DNA of 64,000 nt. It comes from Streptomyces sp. GTDB taxonomy: Bacteria; Actinomycetota; Actinomycetes; Streptomycetales; Streptomycetaceae. The stretch lies in contig NZ_JAEKKT010000181.1 of NCBI RefSeq assembly GCF_019510245.1, positions 1 through 64,000 on the forward strand, read 5' to 3'. Made by a program: the position numbers and the translations under genes. Positions within the stretch are counted from its first letter, which is position 1, and the number at the start of each line of letters is the position of its first letter. Positions 8,193-17,239 of the stretch are shown here, piece by piece. The notes under the pieces were generated by a model, which was not told the DNA's origin, did not search any database, and saw only the letters and a list, made by a program, of their open reading frames with translations.

Positions 8193-10958
8193 GTGATACG
8201 AGATCAAGAAGAGACGACCGAGCAGCAGGGTGTGCCCCCCGAGGGCGGGGCGAGCACCTCTGACGCTGCCGCACGCCCGGACACACCCGGATCCGACACC
8301 GCGCACCCGGACACCGCGCGACCGGAGACCGTGGCCCCGGACGCCGCGGCCCCGGACACCGCCGAGGCGGACCACGGGTGCGACGAGGCGCACGCCGACG
8401 AGGTGGAGGGCGACGAACCGCTGCTCCCCGCGCGCGTGCACCGCCCCTCCGACCTCATGCGGCTCCTGGTCGGTGTGCTCGCCATCGCCGTGCTGCTCGG
8501 CATCTCGGCGGTCGCGCACGGCACCACCTCCGGTCTCGAACAGGACATCAACAAGGGCACCGGTCAGGCTCCCGACCTGCTGATCAGGTTCGCGGGACTG
8601 GCCTCCAGCATCGCGATCCTGCTGGTGCCGGTCGCGTTCGCGATCGAGCGGCTGATCAAGCGGGACGGGCTGCGCATCGCCGACGGCGTGCTCGCGGCCG
8701 TCCTCGCGCACGGCGTGACCCTCGCCACCGACCTGTGGGTGGCCAGGGCCGCGCCGGGTTCGATCCAGGAGGCGCTGACCCAGCCCTCCCCCGGCGACAT
8801 CCACGTCCTCACCGACCCGGTGCACGGCTACCTCGCGCCCGTCATCGCCTACATGACGGCCGTCGGCATGTCCCGGCGGCCCAGATGGCGGTCCGTGCTG
8901 TGGATCGTGCTGCTGCTCGACGCGTTCTCCATGCTCGTCACCGGCTACACGACGCCGTTCTCGATCATCCTCACGGTGCTGATCGGCTGGACCGTCGCCT
9001 ACGGCACGCTGTACGCCGTCGGCTCCCCCAACGTCCGTCCCACCGGACGCACCCTGCTGGCGGGCCTCAGGCACGTCGGCTTCCACCCGGTCGGCGCGGC
9101 TCGCGAGGAGGCCCTGGACACCGAGAACGGCGACCGGGGCAGGCGCTACTTCGTCACCCTGGAGGACGGCCCGCCGCTGGACGTCACGGTCGTCGACCGG
9201 GAACAGCAGGCCCAGGGCTTCTTCTACCGCGCCTGGCGCAACCTGACCCTGCGCGGCTTCGCCACCCGCTCCAGCCTCCAGTCCCTGCGCCAGGCCCTGG
9301 AGCAGGAGGCCCTGCTGGCGTACGCGGCGATCGCGGCCGGCGCCAACGCCCCCAAGCTGATCGCCACCTCCGAGCTGGGCCCCGACGCCGTGATGCTCGT
9401 CTACGAGCACACCGGCGGCCGCACCCTCGACTCGCTGGCCGACGAGGACATCACCGACGAACTGCTGCGCCACACCTGGCACCAGGTGCAGGCGTTGCAG
9501 TCGCGCCGGATCGCGCACCGCAGGCTGGCCGGTGACGCCATCCTGGTGGATCGTTCCGGCACCGTGATCCTCACCGACCTGCGCGGCGGCGAGATCGCGG
9601 CCGGTGAACTGCTGCTGCGCATGGACGTCGCCCAGCTGGTCACCACGCTCGGGCTGCGGGTGGGTGCCGAGCGGGCGGTGGCCTCGGCGGTCGGCGTGCT
9701 CGGCCCCGACGCCGTCGCCGACTGCCTGCCGATGCTCCAGCCGATCGCGCTGACGCGCTCCACGCGCGCGACGCTGCGCAGACTGGCCAGGGAGCGCGCC
9801 CAGCGCGAGCGGGACGCGGTCCTGGAGGCGTCCCGGCAGGCCAAGCTGGCCCGTGCCGAGGAGGCCGGGAAGCCCGACAAGAAGACGGTGCGCGCCGAGC
9901 AGCGGGCCGAGAAGCGGGCCCTGGACGACGCGCTGGAAGAGGCCCGCGAGGAGGACCTGCTCACCCAGATCCGGCACCAGGTGCTGAAGATCAGACCGCA
10001 GGCACCCGTGGAGCCGGCCCGCCTGGAGCGGGTGCGGCCCCGCACGCTGATCAGCGTCATCGCCGGCGCGATCGGCGGCTACTACCTGCTGACCCAGCTC
10101 ACCCACATCGAGTTCGGCCCTCTGGTGGCGAACGCCCAGTGGGGCTGGTTGATCGCCGCGGTGCTGTTCTCGGCGCTCAGCTACGTCGCCGCGGCGATGT
10201 CGCTGCTCGGGTTCGTGCCGGAGCGGGTGCCGTTCGTGCGGACCGTGGCGGCGCAGGTCGCCGGCTCCTTCGTGAAGATCGTGGCGCCCGCCGCCGTCGG
10301 CGGTGTCGCCCTCAACACGCGCTTCCTGCAGCGCGCGGGCGTGCGTCCAGGACTCGCGGTGGCCAGCGTGGGCGCCTCGCAGCTGTTCGGGCTCGGCTGT
10401 CACATCCTGATGCTGCTGTCCTTCGGCTATCTGACCGGCACCGAGAAGACCCCGTCGCTGTCCCCGTCCCGCACGGTCATCGCCGGTCTGCTGACCGTCG
10501 CCGTGCTGGTCCTCGTGGTGACCTCGGTGCCGTTCCTGCGGAAGTTCGTCAGCACGCGCGTGCGTTCGCTCTTCGCCGGCGTCGTGCCGCGCATGCTGGA
10601 CGTGCTGCAGCGGCCGCAGAAGCTCGTCACCGGCATCGGCGGCATGCTGCTGCTGACCGCCTGCTTCGTGATGTGCCTGGACGCCTCCATCCGCGCGTTC
10701 GGCGACGGCTCGACCTCGCTCAGCATCGCCAGCGTCGCCGTCGTCTTCCTCGCCGGCAACGCGCTCGGCTCCGCGGCGCCGACCCCGGGCGGTGTCGGCG
10801 CGGTCGAGGCGACCCTGACCGTCGGCCTGATCGCCGTCGGCCTGCCCAAGGAGGTCGCTGCACCCGCCGTCCTGCTGTACCGGCTGCTGACCCTGTGGCT
10901 GCCGGTCCTGCCGGGCTGGCTGGCGTTCAACCACCTCTCCCGCAAGGGCGCGCTCTAG
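8193..10958 (+). CDS. Large membrane protein: N-terminal TM block, degenerate kinase-like domain, UPF0104/LPG-synthase-type TM domain
   Basis: 921 aa, GTG start. A Pro/Asp/Thr-rich cytosolic tail (1-80) is followed by several TM helices (about 85-270), then a soluble domain that looks like an APH/ABC1-type kinase fold: YEHTGGRTLDSL, HRRLAGDAILVD in place of the catalytic loop, and LTDLRGG in place of DFG. An Arg/Lys/Glu-rich linker leads to a C-terminal domain of 7-8 TM helices of the lysylphosphatidylglycerol synthase membrane (UPF0104) type with GNALGSAAPTPGGVGAVE. There is no C-terminal aminoacyl-transferase domain, so it is not a complete MprF. A lipid or polyprenyl-glycan translocation role is plausible; the substrate is unknown. 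Confidence 0.75.
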   Translation: MIRDQEETTEQQGVPPEGGASTSDAAARPDTPGSDTAHPDTARPETVAPDAAAPDTAEADHGCDEAHADEVEGDEPLLPARVHRPSDLMRLLVGVLAIAVLLGISAVAHGTTSGLEQDINKGTGQAPDLLIRFAGLASSIAILLVPVAFAIERLIKRDGLRIADGVLAAVLAHGVTLATDLWVARAAPGSIQEALTQPSPGDIHVLTDPVHGYLAPVIAYMTAVGMSRRPRWRSVLWIVLLLDAFSMLVTGYTTPFSIILTVLIGWTVAYGTLYAVGSPNVRPTGRTLLAGLRHVGFHPVGAAREEALDTENGDRGRRYFVTLEDGPPLDVTVVDREQQAQGFFYRAWRNLTLRGFATRSSLQSLRQALEQEALLAYAAIAAGANAPKLIATSELGPDAVMLVYEHTGGRTLDSLADEDITDELLRHTWHQVQALQSRRIAHRRLAGDAILVDRSGTVILTDLRGGEIAAGELLLRMDVAQLVTTLGLRVGAERAVASAVGVLGPDAVADCLPMLQPIALTRSTRATLRRLARERAQRERDAVLEASRQAKLARAEEAGKPDKKTVRAEQRAEKRALDDALEEAREEDLLTQIRHQVLKIRPQAPVEPARLERVRPRTLISVIAGAIGGYYLLTQLTHIEFGPLVANAQWGWLIAAVLFSALSYVAAAMSLLGFVPERVPFVRTVAAQVAGSFVKIVAPAAVGGVALNTRFLQRAGVRPGLAVASVGASQLFGLGCHILMLLSFGYLTGTEKTPSLSPSRTVIAGLLTVAVLVLVVTSVPFLRKFVSTRVRSLFAGVVPRMLDVLQRPQKLVTGIGGMLLLTACFVMCLDASIRAFGDGSTSLSIASVAVVFLAGNALGSAAPTPGGVGAVEATLTVGLIAVGLPKEVAAPAVLLYRLLTLWLPVLPGWLAFNHLSRKGAL

Positions 10959-11026
10959 GGGCGCGGGCGTACCTCGGACGGCTCGCGCCCCGCGCGCGTG
11001 GCCGGGCACGACCCCAGGATGGGAGC

Positions 11027-12568
11027 ATGCCGAACCCCTTCCGGATCCGTGCCGCCGCCCTGACCGCCGCCCTGGTGCTGGCTGCCCTGCCGACCGGGTG
11101 CAGCAGCGGTTCCGGGGACGGGGATCTGGCGGCACAGAAACTGGACTGGAAGAACTGCCCGGCGCCCGACGAGGCCGAGGGCGGTGGCGACGCGCCGTCA
11201 CCGCTGCCCGGCGGCGGCACCTGGCAGTGCGCCACCATGAAGGCGCCCCTGGACTGGTCGAAACCGAAGGGCGCCACCATCGGCCTCGCGCTGATCCGGG
11301 CCAGGGCCAGCGGCGACGCGAGCAAGCGGATCGGCTCCCTGATCTTCAACTTCGGCGGCCCCGGCGGCAGCGGCGTCACCACGCTCCCCGCGTTCGGCAC
11401 GGACTACGCGGCCCTGCGCACCCGCTACGACCTCGTCAGCTTCGACCCGCGCGGAGTCGGCCGCAGCGACCCCGTCGAGTGCGAGAACGACGCCCAGCTC
11501 GACAACTACTTCCAGCAGGACGCGACGCCCGACACCCGTGCCGAGCGCACCCAGCTGATCAACCGCACCAGGCAGTTCAACGCCGCCTGCGAGAAGAACT
11601 CCAGGGCGATCCTGCCGCAGGTCCGCACCACCGACGCCGCCCGCGACATGGACCTGATGCGCCAGGTCCTCGGCGACGCGAAGATGCACTACTTCGGCAT
11701 CTCCTACGGCACCGAACTCGGCGGCGTCTACGCCCACCTGTTCCCGAAGAACGTGGGCCGGGCCGTCTTCGACGGCGTCGTCGACCCCACCCAGGACCCG
11801 GAGCAGAGCTCGCTCGGGCAGGCGAAGGGCTTCCAGCTCGCCCTCGACAACTTCGCCGAGGAATGCACGTCGAAGCAGGCGGAGTGCCCGATCGGCGACA
11901 CCCCGCAGGACGTGAAGGACCGTATCGCCAAGCTCCTCGCGGACCTCGACAAGAAGCCGATCCCGGGCATCCTGCCCCGCGAGCTCACCCAGTCCGCCGC
12001 CACCAACGGCATCGCCCAGTCCCTGTACTCCAAGGACTTCTGGGAGTACCTCACCGAGGGTCTCGAAGAGGCGTACGACGGCGACGGGAAGATCCTGATG
12101 CTGCTGTCCGACTCGATGAACGGCCGCAGCGAGAACGGCGAGTACAGCAACATCACCGCGGCGAACATCGCCATCAACTGCGCCGACGAGAAGCCGCGGT
12201 ACACCGCCGACTACGTCCAGCAGAAACTGCCCGAGTTCCGCGCCGCCTCCCCGCTGTTCGGCGACTACCTCGCGTGGGGCATGGTCAGCTGCACCGACTG
12301 GGCGGTGCCGGGGGCCGCCGACCACCCCGACGTCAGCGCGCCCGGGGCGGCGCCGATCCTGGTCGTGGGCAACACCGGGGATCCGGCGACGCCGTACGAG
12401 GGCGCGCGGAAGATGGTGGACGCGCTCGGGAAGGGCGTCGGGGTCGAGCTGACCTACAAGGGCCAGGGGCACGGGGCGTACGACAGCAAGGACAAGTGCG
12501 TGCAGGGTGCCGTGAACGGCTATCTGCTGGAGGGGACGGTACCGAAGGCGGGAACGGTCTGTACGTAG
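11027..12568 (+). CDS. S33-family alpha/beta-hydrolase peptidase, exported (Slp/tripeptidyl-aminopeptidase type)
   Basis: 513-aa secreted peptidase of the tripeptidyl aminopeptidase class (S33) that removes short peptides from protein N-termini outside the cell. The signal peptide ends in a lipobox-like LPTGC with Cys25, a weak match because of the Pro. The oxyanion-region motif FGGPGGSG is present. The predicted triad is Ser226 in GISYG, Asp452 in NTGDPATP and His482 in GQGHGAY. GGGAGC precedes the ATG at 11027. The next gene, in the same direction, is a paralogue; 115 bp around the nucleophile are identical in both. Confidence 0.87.
   Translation: MPNPFRIRAAALTAALVLAALPTGCSSGSGDGDLAAQKLDWKNCPAPDEAEGGGDAPSPLPGGGTWQCATMKAPLDWSKPKGATIGLALIRARASGDASKRIGSLIFNFGGPGGSGVTTLPAFGTDYAALRTRYDLVSFDPRGVGRSDPVECENDAQLDNYFQQDATPDTRAERTQLINRTRQFNAACEKNSRAILPQVRTTDAARDMDLMRQVLGDAKMHYFGISYGTELGGVYAHLFPKNVGRAVFDGVVDPTQDPEQSSLGQAKGFQLALDNFAEECTSKQAECPIGDTPQDVKDRIAKLLADLDKKPIPGILPRELTQSAATNGIAQSLYSKDFWEYLTEGLEEAYDGDGKILMLLSDSMNGRSENGEYSNITAANIAINCADEKPRYTADYVQQKLPEFRAASPLFGDYLAWGMVSCTDWAVPGAADHPDVSAPGAAPILVVGNTGDPATPYEGARKMVDALGKGVGVELTYKGQGHGAYDSKDKCVQGAVNGYLLEGTVPKAGTVCT
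11637..11751 (+). repeat. 115-bp tract identical to 13330-13444 (copy 1)
   Basis: Inside the first S33 gene. Every base from 11637 to 11751 matches 13330-13444, covering the nucleophile motif GISYG and surrounding codons including silent positions. Single mismatches bound the tract (g/a before, c/g after), and similarity then falls quickly. See findings. Confidence 0.9.
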
Positions 12569-12689
12569 CAGAACCGCAGGTCAGGCGGTTATCCACAGGC
12601 TTCAACGGCCTTCGGCCGCTGCGCCTACTATGGCCTGACCGCTCTCCCGCAACGAATGCGCGGAGGGCCTGTGTGGGGGGTGTGCGCGC

Positions 12690-14237
12690 ATGTTGCGATA
12701 TGTACGGTGGGCGGCCGCTGTCGCCGCGGGGCTGCTCGTGGCCGGGTGCGGCGGCGGGGCGTCGGGCGGGGGCGGGGACGAGGGGAAGGCCGCGTCCCGG
12801 CAGCCGTCTGCCGCTGCGGGCGGTTCGGCCGCCCTGCCGGTTTCCCTCACCTCCCAGAAGCTCGACTGGAGCCGCTGCAAGGCCACTTCGGACTCGGCCG
12901 CGCCGGGGGACGAGTGGCGGTGTGCGACGCTCAAGGTGCCGTTGGACTGGGCGAAGCCGGACGGGGAGACGATCGGGCTCGCGCTGATCCGGGAGCAGGC
13001 GAGCGGAGGGCCGGGGAAGCGGATCGGCTCGCTGCTGTTCAACTTCGGCGGTCCGGGCGGCTCCGGCGTCTCGACGATGCCGTACTACGCCTCCACCGTC
13101 TCCGCGCTGCGCGAGCGGTACGACCTGGTGAGCTGGGACCCGCGCGGGGTGGGCGCCAGCGAGGGGATCCGCTGCCGCAGCGACAAGGACATCCAGAGCG
13201 CCGAGTCGATCGACGCGACCCCGGACACCCCGGCGGAGGAGACGGCGTACTTCCAGGACGCCGCCGACTTCGGCAAGGGCTGTGAGAAGGCCGCCGGCAA
13301 GCTGATCGCGCACGTCTCGACGACCGACACCGCCCGCGACATGGACCTGATGCGCCAGGTCCTCGGCGACGCGAAGATGCACTACTTCGGCATCTCCTAC
13401 GGCACCGAACTCGGCGGCGTCTACGCCCACCTGTTCCCGAAGAAGGTGGGACGGCTGATCCTGGACGCGGTGGTGGACCCGACGGCCGACTCGGTCGGCC
13501 AGGAGAAGAACCAGGCCGCCGGCTTCCAGCGGGCCCTGGACGACTACCTCAGGTCCACCGGGCAGGACCCGGACCAGGGCTCCCGGAAGATCGCCGATCT
13601 GCTGAAGCGTCTGGACGCCGCACCACTGCCCACGTCCTCCGGGCGGAAGCTGACTCAGAGCCTCGCGGTCACCGGCATCGTGCTGCCGCTGTACAGCCAG
13701 GACAGCTGGCCGACGCTGACCAGCGCGCTCAAGGCGGCCGAGCAGGGCGACGGCTCGGAGCTGCTGTCGCTCGCGGACCAGTACAACGAGCGTGACTCCT
13801 CGGGGCACTACGGCACGACCACGCACTCCCAACGGGTCATATCGTGCCTGGACGACAAGGAGCGGCCGACGCTCGCCGAGACGAAGAAGCGGCTGGCGGA
13901 GTTCGAGAAGGTCTCGCCGGTCTTCGGGGACTTCCTGGGCTGGGACTCGGCCGGCTGGTGCCACGACTGGCCGGTGGCGGGGCAGTGGGACACACCGGGG
14001 GTGAGCGCACCGGGCGCCGCGCCGATCCTGCTGGTCGGCAACACCGGCGACCCGGCCACCCCGTACGAGGGCGCCCGCAGGATGGCCGACGAACTGGGCA
14101 AGGGCGTGGGCGTCGAGCTGACCTGGAAGGGCGAGGGCCACGGCGCGTACGGCAGCGGCAGCGACTGCGTGGACTCGGCGGTGAACGCCTATCTGGTCAG
14201 CGGTACGGTCCCGAAGGACGGCACGGTCTGCTCATGA
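12690..14237 (+). CDS. S33-family alpha/beta-hydrolase peptidase lipoprotein (paralogue)
   Basis: 515-aa lipoprotein with a clear lipobox (LLVAGC, about residues 15-20) and a Gly-rich linker, so it is likely tethered to the outer face of the membrane. It has FGGPGGSG, nucleophile Ser236 in GISYG, Asp454 in NTGDPATP and His484 in GEGHGAY, the full S33 triad. It follows its paralogue after 121 bp and may share a transcript. It probably trims peptides outside the cell, as do the Slp mycelium-associated proteinases. A bulged hairpin just downstream is the likely terminator. Confidence 0.88.
   Translation: MLRYVRWAAAVAAGLLVAGCGGGASGGGGDEGKAASRQPSAAAGGSAALPVSLTSQKLDWSRCKATSDSAAPGDEWRCATLKVPLDWAKPDGETIGLALIREQASGGPGKRIGSLLFNFGGPGGSGVSTMPYYASTVSALRERYDLVSWDPRGVGASEGIRCRSDKDIQSAESIDATPDTPAEETAYFQDAADFGKGCEKAAGKLIAHVSTTDTARDMDLMRQVLGDAKMHYFGISYGTELGGVYAHLFPKKVGRLILDAVVDPTADSVGQEKNQAAGFQRALDDYLRSTGQDPDQGSRKIADLLKRLDAAPLPTSSGRKLTQSLAVTGIVLPLYSQDSWPTLTSALKAAEQGDGSELLSLADQYNERDSSGHYGTTTHSQRVISCLDDKERPTLAETKKRLAEFEKVSPVFGDFLGWDSAGWCHDWPVAGQWDTPGVSAPGAAPILLVGNTGDPATPYEGARRMADELGKGVGVELTWKGEGHGAYGSGSDCVDSAVNAYLVSGTVPKDGTVCS
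13330..13444 (+). repeat. 115-bp tract identical to 11637-11751 (copy 2)
   Basis: Second copy of the perfectly conserved block, inside the second S33 gene and in the same reading frame. It encodes the segment from about AARDMDLM to the HLFPK region. Confidence 0.9.
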
Positions 14238-14241
14238 CGAA

Positions 14242-14283
14242 GGCGGGGGTGCCGGGCACCTTTTCGTGCCCGAAACCCCCGCC
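14242..14283. terminator. Bidirectional terminator hairpin between convergent genes
   Basis: Outer arms ggcgggggt (14242-14250) and acccccgcc (14275-14283) enclose inner arms cgggcac (14253-14259) and gtgcccg (14266-14272) with a T-rich loop. It lies between the S33 gene stop (14237) and the moeZ stop (14301), so it can serve both. Confidence 0.75.
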
Positions 14284-14300
14284 CACCGCGGAGCCTGTGC

Positions 14301-15479
14301 TCAGTAGACCGGCTTCGACGGCTCGATCTGGTTGACCCAGCCGATCACGCCGCCGCCGACGTGGACGGCGTCCGCGAAGCCCGCGGACTTCAGGACCGCG
14401 AGGACCTCCGCACTGCGGACACCCGTCTTGCAGTGCAGGACGATCTTCTTGTCCTGGGGCAGGCCCTCCAGGGCGGTGCCGAGGAGGAACTCGTTCTTCG
14501 GGATCAGCTTGGCGCCCGGGATGGAGACGATCTCGTACTCGTTCGGCTCGCGGACGTCGATGATCTCGATGTTCTCGCCGTCGTCGATCCACTCCTTGAG
14601 CTGCTTCGGAGTGATCGTCGAGCCGGCGGCCGCCTGCTGGGCCTCCTCGGAGACGACGCCGCAGAAGGCCTCGTAGTCGATGAGCTCGGTGACCGTGGGG
14701 TTCTCGCCGCAGACCGCGCAGTTCGGGTCCTTGCGGACCTTGACCTGGCGGTACTGCATCTCCAGGGCGTCGTAGATCATCAGGCGGCCGACGAGGGGCT
14801 CGCCGGTGCCGGTGAGGACCTTGATGGCCTCGGTGACCTGGATGGAGCCGATAGACGCGCACAGCACGCCGAGGACGCCGCCCTCGGCGCAGGAGGGGAC
14901 CATGCCCGGCGGCGGGGGCTCCGGGTAGAGGCAGCGGTAGCAGGGGCCGTACTCGGACCAGAAGACCGAGGCCTGGCCGTCGAAGCGGTAGATGGAGCCC
15001 CAGACGTACGGCTTGTTCAGCAGCACGCAGGCGTCGTTCACCAGGTAGCGGGTGGCGAAGTTGTCCGTGCCGTCGACGATCAGGTCGTACTGGCTGAAGA
15101 TGTCCATCACGTTCTCGGCCTCGAGCCGCTCTTCGTGGAGGATCACGTTCACGTACGGGTTGATGCCGAGGACGGAGTCACGGGCGGACTCGGCCTTGGA
15201 GCGGCCGATGTCGGCCTGGCTGTGGATGATCTGGCGCTGCAGGTTCGACTCGTCGACCTCGTCGAACTCCACGATGCCCAGAGTGCCGACGCCCGCGGCG
15301 GCCAGGTACATCAGCGCCGGCGAGCCCAGGCCGCCGGCGCCCACACAGAGCACCTTGGCGTTCTTCAGCCGCTTCTGCCCGTCCATCCCCACGTCCGGGA
15401 TGATCAGGTGGCGGGAGTACCTGCGGACCTCGTCTACGGTGAGCTCAGAGGCTGGCTCGACCAGGGGTGGCAGCGACAC
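14301..15479 (-). CDS. moeZ: MoeZ: adenylyltransferase/sulfurtransferase (ThiF/MoeB + rhodanese)
   Basis: 392-aa activator of ubiquitin-like sulfur carrier proteins: it adenylates the carrier C-terminus and delivers sulfur for molybdopterin, cysteine or other thio-group synthesis. The N-terminal E1-like domain has the nucleotide motif GAGGLGSP (48-55) and two zinc Cys pairs (CYRC and CAVC). The C-terminal rhodanese domain carries Cys350 in HCKTGVR, the persulfide-bearing residue. Full length and both active sites are intact. In M. tuberculosis moeZ is next to the DUF3152 gene; here the two are separated by about 11 kb of accessory operons. Confidence 0.93.
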   Translation of the reverse strand: MSLPPLVEPASELTVDEVRRYSRHLIIPDVGMDGQKRLKNAKVLCVGAGGLGSPALMYLAAAGVGTLGIVEFDEVDESNLQRQIIHSQADIGRSKAESARDSVLGINPYVNVILHEERLEAENVMDIFSQYDLIVDGTDNFATRYLVNDACVLLNKPYVWGSIYRFDGQASVFWSEYGPCYRCLYPEPPPPGMVPSCAEGGVLGVLCASIGSIQVTEAIKVLTGTGEPLVGRLMIYDALEMQYRQVKVRKDPNCAVCGENPTVTELIDYEAFCGVVSEEAQQAAAGSTITPKQLKEWIDDGENIEIIDVREPNEYEIVSIPGAKLIPKNEFLLGTALEGLPQDKKIVLHCKTGVRSAEVLAVLKSAGFADAVHVGGGVIGWVNQIEPSKPVY

Positions 15480-15542
15480 GGGGACTCCGTTGATCGGTCT
15501 ATCACTACGGTTGTTCTCCCTGTAACACTGCCACGGGCTTCT

Positions 15543-16292
15543 TCATTCCGAGACACCTGTTCCGATCCGCGAGACGAATTCGTCCCAGTAGCCGGGCATG
15601 GCCTCCCAGGGATCGGCCCGGCCCCACCGATCGGTCCGGTCGGTGAAGTAGATCGTGGCGGCGCCCTGCCAGCGGGCGATGCGCAGCGCCTCGTCGAGGT
15701 GGCCGAGGGGCACACCGTGCACGAAGTGGCAGAAACGGTCGGGCGCGTAGTCGGCGGTCCACTCGGCGACCTGGGACCAGCGGTAGTCGCTCCAGGGCCC
15801 GGCGAAGGTCACCAGCTGGTCGGCGTTCTCGGCGTAGCCCGGGTGCGGGTGGGCGCCGTGGCCGAGGACTATGTGGGGGCCGTCACCGATGGTGCGGAGC
15901 GCCGCGACCGCGCGGCGGATCTCGGGGAGCGCGGTGCGCTCGGTGGGGCAGCGGTCGAGCAGGAAGCCGTCGACGCGGTACCAGTCGTGGAAGTGGCGGG
16001 CGTCGGTGAGCAGGTCACCGTGGGAGCGGGCGCCGTACGTGGTGTCAAGGTGGCCGAGGACGCGGACGCCCGCGTTGCGGAGCCGGCCGGCCGCTTCCAG
16101 GCAGTGCGGGTCGGGGCGGCTGCCGGGGCCGTTGGCCACGTCGAGGACGACCCAGTGCAGGGGCGTGCCCGGCCGGGTGAGTTCGGCCCACTGGGCGGGG
16201 GCGAGGAGCGGGTGGGCGTAGCCGGGGACGCCGACGGCGGTGCGGACGCCGGTGGTCGCGGCGCCCGCCCTGGTGCTGGTCAGATGCGGCAC
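15543..16292 (-). CDS. Spherulation-specific family 4 (GH135-like) protein
   Basis: 249-aa Spherulin-4 (PF12138) protein. Characterised fungal members (Sph3, CAZy GH135) are endo-acting alpha-1,4-N-acetylgalactosaminidases linked to galactosaminogalactan. Visible family segments: GVPGYAHPLL (21-30), VDGFLLD with Asp113, and VTFAGPWSDY (161-170). In relatives as I remember them the last motif reads TFE; here Ala164 replaces that Glu, a predicted catalytic residue, so activity is in doubt. No signal peptide or TM helix is visible. It is the last gene of the glycosyltransferase operon and overlaps the epimerase end by 13 bp. Family call good, enzymatic role uncertain. Confidence 0.8.
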   Translation of the reverse strand: MPHLTSTRAGAATTGVRTAVGVPGYAHPLLAPAQWAELTRPGTPLHWVVLDVANGPGSRPDPHCLEAAGRLRNAGVRVLGHLDTTYGARSHGDLLTDARHFHDWYRVDGFLLDRCPTERTALPEIRRAVAALRTIGDGPHIVLGHGAHPHPGYAENADQLVTFAGPWSDYRWSQVAEWTADYAPDRFCHFVHGVPLGHLDEALRIARWQGAATIYFTDRTDRWGRADPWEAMPGYWDEFVSRIGTGVSE

Positions 16293-17239
16293 GCCGCCTC
16301 CATCCAGATGTCCGCGAGGGACTCCTCGAGGTTGATGCGGGGGCGCCAGCCGAGCCGGTCGCGGGCGCAGCGCACGTCGGCCTGCTGCCAGCTGCCGCAG
16401 CCGTCCGGGTACGGGTACGCGACCGGGCCCGTGTGCTCGCCGTCCATCCGGGGGTGGCCGATGCCGCCGCGCAGCGGGCCGGGCGGGCCGTCCAGTTCAT
16501 GCAGGGCGCCGCCGTATCCGGCCACCCGGGCGAGGACGGCGGCGGCGTCACGGAGCCGGACGGCGCGGCCGGAGCCGATGTTGATGACGCCCTGGGCGGC
16601 GGAGAGCGAGGCCGCGTGGACGGCGCGGGCGACGTCGCGTACGTCGATGAAGTCGCGCTGGGCGCCGAGGCCGCCGAGTTTGAGCTCGCCGTCGCCGGAC
16701 TGCATGGCGCGGCGCATCGCCTCCGCGAGGCGGCCGAGCGGTGAGCCGGCCGGCGTGCCGGGTCCGGCGGGCGAGAAGACGCGCAGGACGACGGCGTCGA
16801 GGCCGGAGCCGAGGACGAGTTCGGTGGCGGCGAGCTTGCTGACGCCGTACGGGCCGCCGGGGCGCGGCACGGCGTCCTCGGCGGTGGAGGAGCCGGGCTG
16901 GCTCGGGCCGTACTCGGAGCTGCAGCCGACCTGCACCAGGCGGGCGCCGCAGCCGCTGCGGCGCAGGGCCTCGCAGACGGTGGCGACGGCGACGGTGTTG
17001 TGCCGGGTGAGCTCCCGGGCGCCGCCGCGGGTGGCACCGGCGCAGTTCACGATGACGCCCGGGTGGACCGCGTCGAGGAAGCGGGTGAGCGCGCCGGGGC
17101 TGCCGGTGGCGAGGTCGAAGCGGACGTCGGCGTCGTCGCCGCGGCCGAGCGCGGTGAGCTGGACGGCAGGGTCGGCGAGCAGCCGGTCGGCGACGAAGCG
17201 GCCGAGGTATCCGTTGGCTCCGATCAGCAGAACCCTCAT
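16280..17239 (-). CDS. NAD-dependent epimerase/dehydratase (extended SDR), nucleotide-sugar type
   Basis: 319-aa extended short-chain dehydrogenase. The Rossmann motif GANGYLG (7-13) and the YxxxK pair Tyr131/Lys135 (YGVSK), with Ser residues in CSSEYG, indicate an active nucleotide-sugar epimerase or dehydratase fold. It is coupled by an ATGA overlap to the preceding small ORF and runs into the spherulin-4 gene. In Pel-like clusters an SDR epimerase makes UDP-GalNAc or UDP-galactose for the polymer; that role here is inferred from neighbours, and substrate specificity is unknown. Confidence 0.82.
   Translation of the reverse strand: MRVLLIGANGYLGRFVADRLLADPAVQLTALGRGDDADVRFDLATGSPGALTRFLDAVHPGVIVNCAGATRGGARELTRHNTVAVATVCEALRRSGCGARLVQVGCSSEYGPSQPGSSTAEDAVPRPGGPYGVSKLAATELVLGSGLDAVVLRVFSPAGPGTPAGSPLGRLAEAMRRAMQSGDGELKLGGLGAQRDFIDVRDVARAVHAASLSAAQGVINIGSGRAVRLRDAAAVLARVAGYGGALHELDGPPGPLRGGIGHPRMDGEHTGPVAYPYPDGCGSWQQADVRCARDRLGWRPRINLEESLADIWMEAACRI

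Noticed and set aside
12589..12597. Perfect DnaA box (ttatccaca) between the S33 genes
   Set aside because: Single box with no cluster or dnaA/dnaN neighbours; expected by chance or a local regulatory site, not an origin.
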